Origin: an uncultured Granulosicoccaceae bacterium
Lineage (GTDB): Bacteria; Pseudomonadota; Gammaproteobacteria; Granulosicoccales; Granulosicoccaceae
Assembly (NCBI GenBank): GCA_937951695.1
Contig: CALFBL010000326.1
Coordinates: 1 to 8,840 of the forward strand
Reading direction: 5' to 3'
Length of the DNA: 8,840 nt
In this document: positions 1 through 6,232 of the stretch, piece after piece
How positions within the stretch are numbered: the stretch's first letter is position 1
How the letters are laid out: each line of letters opens with the position of its first letter
Position numbers and translations under genes: made by a program
The notes under the pieces: model-generated
The model's input: the letters and a program-made list of their open reading frames with translations, nothing else
Told to the model about the DNA's origin: nothing
The model's database searches: none

Positions 1-530
1 CGGCGTTCGGTATCCTGGCTGCTAAATGGTTCATCCAGCAACAGGACGGGGGGGCGTGGTGCCATGGCTCGGATCAGCGCAACTCGCTGCTGCTGGCCTC
101 CAGACAGCTGGTGGGGATAACTGTTGGCGTAATTCTGCATGCCCACCAGTTCCAGCAACTCATCCACTCGATCACGAACCTGAGATTTTTTCATGCCGCG
201 CATGCCAAAGGCCACGTTTTTCCGCACGTTCATATGGGGAAATAGTGCGAGGTCCTGGAACACCATACCGACGCGGCGGTGCTCGGGGCTGGTGTGTTGC
301 TTGCCATCGGCCATGGTCTCACCGGCGATGATTACCTGACCTTGGTTCGGGGATTGAAAGCCTGCAATAGTTCGCAAAAGTGTTGTTTTGCCGCAACCGC
401 TGGGGCCCAGAAGGCAGCCGATATCGCCTTGGGGCAAGGTGAACGAAACATCGTTCACTACCCGCGTTTTGCCGAGCGTGACGACAATATGAGACAGCTC
501 GAGCTGGGTGGGTGCGACCGGTTCAACCAT
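1..530 (-). CDS. ABC transporter ATP-binding protein, ferric-iron/CUT1-like (partial, C-terminus off the left edge)
   Basis: Reading leftwards from ATG at 530, the frame stays open to the window edge and gives the first 176 residues of a cytoplasmic ABC ATPase. It would power import through a membrane permease not visible here. Seen directly: Walker A GPSGCGKTT (residues 42-50), Q-loop VFQDLALFPH (90-99), signature LSGGQQQR (142-149), Walker B VLLLDEP (162-168). The order and spacing are normal. The 'ALFPHMNV' and 'AGF' stretches resemble the FbpC/AfuC ferric-iron ATPases and, more broadly, CUT1/spermidine-type importers, so the substrate is an inference. The D-loop reads SSQD where relatives usually have SALD. 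The regulatory C-terminal domain and H-loop are beyond the window. The gene is divergent from the CHCC zinc-finger gene, with 229 bp between starts. No convincing Shine-Dalgarno sequence precedes the ATG. Confidence 0.9.
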   Translation of the reverse strand, partial: MVEPVAPTQLELSHIVVTLGKTRVVNDVSFTLPQGDIGCLLGPSGCGKTTLLRTIAGFQSPNQGQVIIAGETMADGKQHTSPEHRRVGMVFQDLALFPHMNVRKNVAFGMRGMKKSQVRDRVDELLELVGMQNYANSYPHQLSGGQQQRVALIRAMAPRPPVLLLDEPFSSQDTER

Positions 531-759
531 AAGCTAATGATAACGGATCAATCGCCGACTCGGGTGCAGGGGCGGCACTTACCCACCGTTCACTGGCATC
601 GCCCACTGCGGTGCTGCGAAGAACAACCCCCCGAAAGGGTTGAATTCAACGATAATAAGGCTAAGCTGCTGAGGCAAATCCGGCCACGATGGCGCATGGC
701 GCCGATCCACCCGGCTAGCCTTTTTTTTAAAAAACAGATTATTTGACGAGCCGTTCATC
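531..759. promoter_or_regulatory. Divergent intergenic region with 12-bp palindrome and T8A6 tract
   Basis: This 229-bp space separates the divergent starts of the ABC ATPase (minus) and the zinc-finger gene (plus), so promoters for both should lie here. Visible elements are a perfect 12-bp palindrome GTTGAATTCAAC at 639-650, a short inverted repeat CAACCC/GGGTTG at about 624-642 that runs into it, a GGCGC-ATG-GCGCC hairpin at 691-703, and a T8A6 tract at 721-734. The tract could be an UP-like or bent-DNA element for the rightward promoter. I could not assign clear -35/-10 pairs. Reading frames crossing this stretch on either strand look like chance and resemble no family I know. Confidence 0.4.
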
Positions 760-975
760 ATGAAAGAATCTACTGTCGAGGCGGTCGTGTTGGTAACTCG
801 CGATCAGCTTCCCATGCATTGCCCTGCTCCAAATTCCACGTTATGGGACGGTCACCCCAAGGTGTACATTCCGTTGGAAGGCGGCGGTGTGCAGTCGTGC
901 TCTTATTGCGGAACCCGTTATCATTTAGTGGACGCCAAGTCGGGTAGTCAACCCGATAATGGTGCTCAAGACTGA
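760..975 (+). CDS. Small CHCC-type zinc-finger domain protein
   Basis: A 71-residue protein made almost entirely of one zinc-finger CHCC domain, the family related to the mitochondrial complex I subunit NDUFS6. Putative metal ligands are Cys21, His32, Cys47 and Cys50, set in CPAPNSTLWDGHP and SCSYCGTRY. This spacing is the family hallmark. Bacterial members are typically 60-75 residues, so it is full length. The cellular role of the bacterial proteins is not well established, so I give no function beyond probable zinc binding. The ATG at 760 follows only a weak purine-rich ribosome site. Its last 17 bp overlap the kdkA start, so the two genes are probably co-transcribed and translationally linked. 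The pairing with LPS genes may only reflect conserved gene order. Confidence 0.88.
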   Translation: MKESTVEAVVLVTRDQLPMHCPAPNSTLWDGHPKVYIPLEGGGVQSCSYCGTRYHLVDAKSGSQPDNGAQD

Positions 976-1768
976 TCGGTTAAACGCCAGAACTACTCCC
1001 GATATGTTGTATGGACAAGAAAGTATTGTTGCCTTAGAGGACACCCAGTCCGATCGTTACTGGCAGCATTTGAGCGACATCGTGCCCGAGTTCAGGGCCG
1101 ATTATTTCAACGATTCCTGGCTGCAAGAAACTGGCGTAGTGGTGGGGCTGGCCTCAGCGGGTCGTGGTAACACACAGATTCTCGCTGTCAATGGGCAGGA
1201 ACTCGTATTGCGCCACTATAAGCGCGGTGGTTACGTCAGCAAGTTGTCGGAAGAACGCTACCTGTGGACTGGGCTGGACTCGACACGGCCGTTTCACGAG
1301 CTGAGTTTTCTGACCCACTTACAAGCGATACGTTTGCCAGTACCCAAGCCCTATGCAGCTGAGGTGATCAGAAACGGGGCCAGTTACAGCGGCAGTTTAT
1401 TAACGTATCGCGTCCCGGGACTCACGCTGGCGGAAAGCTTTATTGAAAACAAAATGACACCGGATTTGTGGCATGACTTGGGTGGAGTGATCGCGTTATT
1501 TCATGCACAAGGTATCTGCCACGCGGATCTGAATGCCCATAACATCCTTATGCGTGCAGAACCTGAGCCTGACGACGGACCCGGTATTGTGGTCTTAGAT
1601 TTTGATCGCGCAGCGTTTAAAGATCCCGGCCAGAGTGACTGGCAACACAAAGTTCTGTCGCGCTTGCAACGATCGTTACTGAAAATTGCAGACAAGTATC
1701 AGTCGGCATTGCTTGAAATTGCATGGCAAACAGTACTTGACGGTTTTCATGGAAAACCTCGCCTTTAG
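959..1768 (+). CDS. kdkA: 3-deoxy-D-manno-octulosonic acid (Kdo) kinase
   Basis: The predicted product (269 residues from ATG 959) is a KdkA-type kinase of the WaaP/protein-kinase-like fold. It phosphorylates O-4 of the single Kdo on Kdo-lipid IVA at the cytoplasmic face of the inner membrane. Seen: VLRHYKRGGY (83-92) in the nucleotide-binding lobe, LPVPKP (126-131), the catalytic loop CHADLNAHNIL (187-197) and the metal-binding VLDFDR (212-217). HxDLNxHN with DFD is typical of KdkA. The start is uncertain. ATG 959 overlaps the zinc-finger gene by 17 bp, while ATG 1004 gives 254 residues, closer to the roughly 240 of Haemophilus KdkA. Neither has a good ribosome site. The gene converges on waaA. 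KdkA is known from organisms whose WaaA adds only one Kdo, which suggests a phosphorylated mono-Kdo core here. Confidence 0.92.
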   Translation: MVLKTDRLNARTTPDMLYGQESIVALEDTQSDRYWQHLSDIVPEFRADYFNDSWLQETGVVVGLASAGRGNTQILAVNGQELVLRHYKRGGYVSKLSEERYLWTGLDSTRPFHELSFLTHLQAIRLPVPKPYAAEVIRNGASYSGSLLTYRVPGLTLAESFIENKMTPDLWHDLGGVIALFHAQGICHADLNAHNILMRAEPEPDDGPGIVVLDFDRAAFKDPGQSDWQHKVLSRLQRSLLKIADKYQSALLEIAWQTVLDGFHGKPRL

Positions 1769-1779
1769 AGTTCCATGAA
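1746..1779. repeat. 9-bp inverted repeat at the convergent kdkA/waaA junction
   Basis: TTCATGGAA at 1746-1754 and its exact reverse complement TTCCATGAA at 1771-1779 are separated by 16 nt. They straddle the kdkA stop and enter the 30-bp gap to the waaA stop. The position suggests a hairpin at the 3' ends of two converging transcripts. The arms are AT-rich, the loop is long and no U-run follows, so it is not a standard intrinsic terminator. A direct repeat TCGCCTTTAG (1759-1768 and 1787-1796) overlaps the same place. Confidence 0.35.
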
Positions 1780-1798
1780 TGAAACGTCGCCTTTAGTT

Positions 1799-3085
1799 CT
1801 ACGCCTGGGCAAAACCGAGTAACGCAAGGTACCGGCTCAAACAATCCTGCTGCCCGATCGGGGTCACCGTTTGATCGGTTTGACAAACTTGCAACAGTGT
1901 GCGTACAACGTCGGCGGCATCGGCCGACTGTGTAATTTGCTCGCGTTCGGACAGCCATCGAACCGCATCACTAAAATTACTCGTGTGCGGGCCTGTTACG
2001 ACCGCTACGCCATGAAAATAGGGCTCAAGGACGTTATGCCCACCGCGCTCGATCAACGAGCCACCGACAAACACAGCCCGCGCGCCACAGTACCAGTCGT
2101 GCAGCTCGCCAAGGCTGTCGGCGAGGTACAATCGGCTGCCGGCAGTCGGTGTGCCCCCCGTGCTGCGACGCTCGATCGTTTGATCTGGAAAACGAGCGCA
2201 CAAGCTTTTGTACAACTGATTGCACCGCTCCATGTGTCGAGGCACGATAACCAGCAGGCCACAGTCGCTTTGTTCTAGCCACTGCTGCGCCAGTTGCCGT
2301 TCTTCTGGCTCATGGGTGGAAGCTGCGACGACGTAGTTCGATAATGTTGCATTATCGGCAAAGGGCGAGCGGCAGTGCGCTGGCCGGTTATCAGCAAACT
2401 TTAAATCTCCCACCACGCTGATGTGGCTCGCATCGGCCCCCAGTAATTCATAGCGCATCGCTTCTTCGTCACTGCGGGCGAGAATTCGAACCTTCGACAA
2501 TGCGGCTTTGTAAGCGGGGACAAAAGTTGTCGCCAGCGGGCTGCCCGTTCGAATTGTGTGAAGTGTTTTCTCGGTCGCGCGAGCGTTAATCACGGTGACA
2601 GGGATAGCTTGTTGGTGTAGGGCGCAATACAAATTGGGCCAGATTTCAGTCTCCATCATCACCACGTTTTTAGGCTTGGCGCGACGGATAAAGCGTCGGG
2701 TAATAGGGATGGAATCGATGGGGCAATAGGCGTGTTTCATATACGGCTCAAGCCCGGATTGTCGTATGCGTTGTTGCAGTACTTCAAAGCCAGTAGTGGT
2801 GTTGGTGGTGACTAACCAGCGTGTGTCAGAATCGCTCTTTAAGCTGTGTTGCAGCCCAGCTGCGAGCAGTGGCCAAAGGGTTTGTATCTCTCCAACAGAC
2901 GCTGCGTGCCACCAGTGGTCAGTGCGTTTACAAGCTGCAATGAACCCGATACGTTCTTTTAAGTAGCGGGTGTCGCGGGTGAGAAAACTTTTCCATTTGG
3001 CGTGGGTGACGAAGATCGGTAACGCTGCGCGCATCAACCAGCGATAGCGCCAACCGGCCCCGTTTGCTGATGCGTTTGGGCTCAC
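1799..3085 (-). CDS. waaA: Kdo transferase (3-deoxy-D-manno-octulosonic acid transferase)
   Basis: WaaA (KdtA), GT-B family GT30, transfers Kdo from CMP-Kdo to lipid IVA at the inner face of the cytoplasmic membrane, the first step of LPS core assembly. The 428-residue product carries the family landmarks in order: HAASVGE (60-66, with Glu66 matching the catalytic base), ETEIWPN (145-151), GDLKFA (226-231), VAASTHEPEE (253-262), IVPRHMER (280-287), and FVGGSLIERGGHNVLEP (339-355) followed by GPHTSNF (365-371). Length matches the usual 420-430. The start is GTG at 3085, whose GTGA overlaps the stop of the upstream acyltransferase by 4 bp. This implies translational coupling and agrees with the family's N-terminal length. 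The N-terminal hydrophobic segment (about residues 14-27) is short for a membrane anchor. An internal ATG at 3034 is the alternative start. The number of Kdo residues added cannot be read from sequence, but the neighbouring kdkA favours one. Confidence 0.96.
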   Translation of the reverse strand: MSPNASANGAGWRYRWLMRAALPIFVTHAKWKSFLTRDTRYLKERIGFIAACKRTDHWWHAASVGEIQTLWPLLAAGLQHSLKSDSDTRWLVTTNTTTGFEVLQQRIRQSGLEPYMKHAYCPIDSIPITRRFIRRAKPKNVVMMETEIWPNLYCALHQQAIPVTVINARATEKTLHTIRTGSPLATTFVPAYKAALSKVRILARSDEEAMRYELLGADASHISVVGDLKFADNRPAHCRSPFADNATLSNYVVAASTHEPEERQLAQQWLEQSDCGLLVIVPRHMERCNQLYKSLCARFPDQTIERRSTGGTPTAGSRLYLADSLGELHDWYCGARAVFVGGSLIERGGHNVLEPYFHGVAVVTGPHTSNFSDAVRWLSEREQITQSADAADVVRTLLQVCQTDQTVTPIGQQDCLSRYLALLGFAQA

Positions 3086-4140
3086 CAGGCGTACGGGTTA
3101 GGTTCGCCCAGTGGGGGCTTAAACCGTCTGTGCAGCCAATAGTATTGTTCCGGGTATTGTCGAATATGCTTCTCGAATAAGTCGTTAAGCGCTTGTGTGC
3201 TGGTGGCTTCGTCCGACGGATCAAGCTCCAGCGGCGAGAAAAAAGCGATGTGATAGCTGCGACCATTTTGATGACGCGTCGGGATCATCGGGATAATGGT
3301 GGCTTTGGACATTCTCACAATGCGAGCCGAACCGTTAGAGGAAAGCACTGGCTGATCGAAAAACTGCGTGGGAATACCGCCGTGGGAAGCGCCGACGTGT
3401 TGGTCGGGTGAATACCACGCGGTGTTGCCACGCTTTAAATGTCGGATCACATCGCGAATGGATCGCTTTTCCACCATATGCATTAGCCGGCGTTCCCGTT
3501 GCATCAACATCCAGTTGTCCAGCATGGGGTTTTTCGGAGCGGCGTACACCGCGAACACTCGAATGATTGGCCCCAGATAAGCACCGGAGAGTTCCAACAT
3601 CGAAAAGTGCGCTTGCAACAAGATAACGCCTTTGTCGGATTCCAGAGCTTTGTTCAGATGATCCAGCCCAGAAATGGTGAAACGCTCTTCAATCTCTCTC
3701 AAACTACGGAACCACATCCAGGCGTTTTCGATAGACGTCATGCCGACATGATAAAAGACGCTTTTGGTCAGTTTGGCTTGTTCCTCAGCGCTCAAGTGAG
3801 CAAAGGCCAGCGCGATGTTGGTCGCGGTGATGTGGCGACGGCGAGGCATAAGCCAGTACACCACGCGCCCCATCAAACGCCCAATACTCATGGCCTGATC
3901 AAAGGGCAACCGCGTTACCAGCCAAAACATTCCCAAACCTAACCAGATACCCCAGTACTTAGGGTGGAGGTAGTCGGACGCGTTAAAGGTGATCTCATCA
4001 ATCGGGGGGTCGTTTTCGGGGCTGCTATCCGGATCGATGTCTGCTTCACGCTTCAGTCCACCGTGCGCATTCAGACTCAACCCGCCATTAAAGCTGTTAC
4101 TTTTCGGTTTGTTATTCAGGGGTTGGCTCGAGCAGTGCAT
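3082..4140 (-). CDS. Lipid A secondary acyltransferase (LpxL/LpxM family) with long N-terminal extension
   Basis: This enzyme of the LpxL/HtrB-LpxM/MsbB family adds a secondary fatty acyl chain to Kdo-lipid A on the cytoplasmic side of the inner membrane. From ATG 4140 it has 352 residues. Seen: the membrane-proximal YLHPKYWGIWLGLGMFWLV (residues 57-75), the catalytic HX4E motif HFSMLE (178-183), WYSPDQHVG (242-250, with the conserved Asp) and C-terminal WLHRRFK (335-341). The core matches a typical 300-310-residue member. About 50 residues before YLHPKYW are extra, polar and acidic, with no recognisable domain. A GTG at 4149 would add three residues. I found no credible start closer to the core; a TTG at 4080 is possible but lacks a spaced ribosome site. 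The gene begins inside the end of tolC (29-bp overlap) and its stop overlaps the waaA start. LpxL and LpxM cannot be separated by eye. Confidence 0.92.
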   Translation of the reverse strand: MHCSSQPLNNKPKSNSFNGGLSLNAHGGLKREADIDPDSSPENDPPIDEITFNASDYLHPKYWGIWLGLGMFWLVTRLPFDQAMSIGRLMGRVVYWLMPRRRHITATNIALAFAHLSAEEQAKLTKSVFYHVGMTSIENAWMWFRSLREIEERFTISGLDHLNKALESDKGVILLQAHFSMLELSGAYLGPIIRVFAVYAAPKNPMLDNWMLMQRERRLMHMVEKRSIRDVIRHLKRGNTAWYSPDQHVGASHGGIPTQFFDQPVLSSNGSARIVRMSKATIIPMIPTRHQNGRSYHIAFFSPLELDPSDEATSTQALNDLFEKHIRQYPEQYYWLHRRFKPPLGEPNPYAW

Positions 4141-5473
4141 TGACGGCACGCAAGTCTACTTCGTTTAGCGTGCCAGCGGCTTCTTTCAAAGTTAGCGTAT
4201 TGAAAACGTAGTCGTAGCGCGCGCTTACGAACGCAGAGCGTGCACTAAACGTATCTCGCAGCGCTTGTAGTACATCGACGGATGTTCGCGTTCCAGCACG
4301 AAATCCTGCGTCTGCAGCTTCTGCCGATTTTTGGGTGGAGTCGAGTGCTTGTCGGAGCGCTTTTACACGGCTAATGTTGGTTTCCACGCCGCGGTAGGAA
4401 TCTCGTGTTTGCTGGACCACCGTGAGTTCCTGGGCACGCAGGTTTGCTGTGGCTGAAGCCACCTCAGCTTTGGCACGCGCCACTTCAGAATTGATGCGAC
4501 CACCGGTGTATAGCGGCACACTGACCTCTAAGCGGATTTCACCGGACTGATTGTCGTTGTTGAAATCAAACTCCGTCTCGCGGTTGGATGTACCGGTTGA
4601 ACCAATCGCCAAAAGATCTAACGTCGGGAACCTTGCGCCACGTTCCGCACGAACCCGAATGCCTGAGCTCTCCAACTCTAACCGGCTCGTTGCGAGATCG
4701 AGGTTTTGGTCGCGAGCGACCTCCACCCACGAATCGATATTGGCAGGCTCTGGCGCCACCAGCGGTATATTGTCCTTCAATCCATCAAGATTTGTAATAT
4801 CGACGCCTGATAGAACACGCAGCGCTTCCAGAGTGGTCGCCAGAGTGTTTTTCACGGCCACGACATCCGCCACAGCCAAATCATACGAGGCCTGCGCTTC
4901 GCGAACGTCGGTAACCGTGGACAGCCCGACGTCAAAGCGTTTTTCGGCTTGGTCTCTCTGCCGACCGATCGCTTCCAGTTCCGCTTGGTTAAAGGCCAGA
5001 TCGGCTTCGGTACGCTTGACGTCAAAATACGCCGAGGCGACGCGAGTGATTAGATCCTGACGAGCGGCCTCAAGCGTCGCATCGGCCTGTAACACGCTCA
5101 CTTTCGCTTGATTGAGCAACGCGTAGTTTCTTCGATTATAAAGCGACTGACTTAGCGACAACGTCAATTGACTTGACTCAAAGGTGTCGCTGTTGTCGTC
5201 ATTGCTGTCGTTCACGCTGAACGTGGCGCTGGCGCTGATTTGCGGCAAAAATGCCGAACGCGCCAGAGGTAGCTGCTGTCCAGCTGCGCTGCGATCCGCC
5301 ACTGCGGCCTGCAGAGTCGCGTCGTTTTCTTTGGCCAGCTCGTAGATGTCGATAAGGTCTTCGGCCTGCGTGCTCAACGGAACAAGCAGAGCAATAGTGC
5401 ACGCACGGTAGAGTATTCGATGACGTAAGGATGCGGCCCGCCGGGATGAGGGTAGTGCCAATGGATTAATCAT
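4112..5473 (-). CDS. tolC: TolC-type outer membrane efflux/secretion channel
   Basis: A 453-residue TolC-family outer membrane factor. Trimers form the beta-barrel and periplasmic alpha-tunnel used by tripartite drug pumps and type I secretion. An export signal is visible: a basic n-region, the hydrophobic CTIALLVPL, and probable cleavage after STQA (residue 37). The mature part shows the internal duplication of the family, with VGLSTVTDVREAQASYD in the first half and AGTRTSVDVLQALRD in the second. Also seen are SVPLYTGGRINSEV before the second tunnel helix and a C-terminal AAGTLNEVDLRAVNALLEP that closely resembles the end of E. coli TolC, so I call TolC itself rather than a NodT/OprM-type lipoprotein (there is no lipobox). 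It starts 9 bp after the methyltransferase stop, with AAAGAG as a modest ribosome site. No dedicated inner-membrane pump gene is adjacent, which fits a shared exit duct. Confidence 0.95.
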   Translation of the reverse strand: MINPLALPSSRRAASLRHRILYRACTIALLVPLSTQAEDLIDIYELAKENDATLQAAVADRSAAGQQLPLARSAFLPQISASATFSVNDSNDDNSDTFESSQLTLSLSQSLYNRRNYALLNQAKVSVLQADATLEAARQDLITRVASAYFDVKRTEADLAFNQAELEAIGRQRDQAEKRFDVGLSTVTDVREAQASYDLAVADVVAVKNTLATTLEALRVLSGVDITNLDGLKDNIPLVAPEPANIDSWVEVARDQNLDLATSRLELESSGIRVRAERGARFPTLDLLAIGSTGTSNRETEFDFNNDNQSGEIRLEVSVPLYTGGRINSEVARAKAEVASATANLRAQELTVVQQTRDSYRGVETNISRVKALRQALDSTQKSAEAADAGFRAGTRTSVDVLQALRDTFSARSAFVSARYDYVFNTLTLKEAAGTLNEVDLRAVNALLEPTPE

Positions 5474-5482
5474 GAACTCTTT

Positions 5483-6148
5483 TTAGAACACAAAAGCCGA
5501 TTCTGTTATCGAAAAATTCACCAATGGATCAACTTGAGTCTCAAACAGGCTGCTGCGGGTCCATTCTGTTGCAGACATGCGCGTGAGCAGAATGGCTTGC
5601 ATCGTCGGCTGGGCACGATCGCCAACGATGGCAAACAAACGCCCGCCTATGGCCATTTTCGTTTTGTAGAATTCTGGAATGGCTTCCACCGCGCCACCAA
5701 ACGCGATCGCATCGTAGGCATCGCGCGCGTCCCAGGCTTCCGCTGCATCCTGTTCCAACAATGTCACGTTCGTAACGCCTAGTGTCTGGATCTGGGCTCT
5801 GGCTTTTGCACACAGCTCTGGGTGGATTTCGAGGCTGTCGCAATGCTGGCAAAGTCGCGCCAAGCACGCAGTAAGATAGCCCGATCCTGTACCAATTTCG
5901 AGAACTGAATCCGTTGGTCTCAGAGCGAGGGATTGCAATAAGCGGCCATCGACAGTCGGTTTGAGCAATGTCTGACCAAATCCAACGGGAAGTTGGTAGT
6001 CGCTGTAGGCCAAACCGCGATGTTCGTCAGCGACAAATTGTTCTCGAGGAACCTCAGCCAATACATCCAGCACGCGCTGATCGAGCACGTCCCAAGGACG
6101 GACCTGCTGTTCAATCATGTTTTCACGAGCTTGCTGTAATTGGTTCAT
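5483..6148 (-). CDS. Pcm-like protein-L-isoaspartate O-methyltransferase family protein (divergent, tolC-linked)
   Basis: The 221-residue product has the class I S-adenosylmethionine methyltransferase fold of the Pcm family. Seen: NMIEQQVRPWDVLD (10-23), VPREQFVADE (33-42), LPVGFGQTLLKP (53-64), the SAM-binding motif VLEIGTGSGYLTA (82-94) with acidic LEIHP (106-110), and a C-terminal AFVF. Classical Pcm repairs isoaspartyl residues and has GQTIS at the active loop. Here the Ser position is Leu (GQTLL). From memory, relatives beside tolC in other gammaproteobacteria also differ from canonical Pcm at this loop. Family membership is therefore secure, but isoaspartyl repair activity is not. The short gap to tolC (9 bp) suggests co-transcription. 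The ATG at 6148 lies 6 nt after the end of a possible 25-codon frame and lacks a strong ribosome site of its own. Confidence 0.87.
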   Translation of the reverse strand: MNQLQQARENMIEQQVRPWDVLDQRVLDVLAEVPREQFVADEHRGLAYSDYQLPVGFGQTLLKPTVDGRLLQSLALRPTDSVLEIGTGSGYLTACLARLCQHCDSLEIHPELCAKARAQIQTLGVTNVTLLEQDAAEAWDARDAYDAIAFGGAVEAIPEFYKTKMAIGGRLFAIVGDRAQPTMQAILLTRMSATEWTRSSLFETQVDPLVNFSITESAFVF

Positions 6149-6154
6149 AGTAGT

Positions 6155-6232
6155 TCAGTTTTCTTCGAACAATAAATTGGCTGGATACCGGGTTACCACT
6201 TCCAGCAGCGCATTATAAAAGATGTTTTTCAT
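6155..6232 (-). CDS. Possible 25-residue peptide between rhlB and the methyltransferase gene
   Basis: The rhlB stop codon overlaps an ATG in an ATGA arrangement. The frame from that ATG (6232) runs 25 codons to TGA at 6155-6157, 6 nt before the methyltransferase start. It begins MKNIFYNALLEVV, ends NLLFEEN, and has a protein-like mix of hydrophobic and charged residues. It could be a coupling peptide that hands ribosomes from rhlB to the next gene, a small functional protein, or chance. The nearest G-rich stretch upstream is too far away to be a good ribosome site. I recognise no family. Confidence 0.35.
   Translation of the reverse strand: MKNIFYNALLEVVTRYPANLLFEEN
6212..6217 (-). promoter_or_regulatory. 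Possible -10 box upstream of the methyltransferase-tolC-acyltransferase-waaA genes
   Basis: On the minus strand TATAAT, a perfect sigma-70 -10 hexamer, lies 64 nt before the methyltransferase ATG and just past the rhlB stop. It would allow the envelope genes to be transcribed apart from rhlB. The expected -35 position reads GGCAAC or GCAACA, a poor match, and there is no extended TG. A 5-bp hairpin AGATG-AAAAA-CATCT sits directly upstream. The same bases are codons of the possible 25-residue peptide, so the hexamer may be incidental. Confidence 0.25.

Noticed and set aside
691..734. GGCGC-ATG-GCGCC hairpin followed by a T8 run as a terminator.
   Set aside because: The stem is only 5 bp and the T run starts 17 nt later, too far for intrinsic termination; no plus-strand gene ends upstream.
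279..746. Plus-strand 155-codon frame across the ABC ATPase and the intergenic region.
   Set aside because: It is antisense to the clearly conserved ATPase motifs and has no family resemblance.
579..761. Minus-strand 60-codon frame in the divergent intergenic region.
   Set aside because: Its start overlaps the zinc-finger gene start, it has no ribosome site, and its composition looks like chance translation.
1871..2278. Plus-strand 135-codon frame opposite waaA, and similar antisense frames opposite the acyltransferase, tolC and rhlB.
   Set aside because: All are shadows of genes with diagnostic motifs on the other strand.
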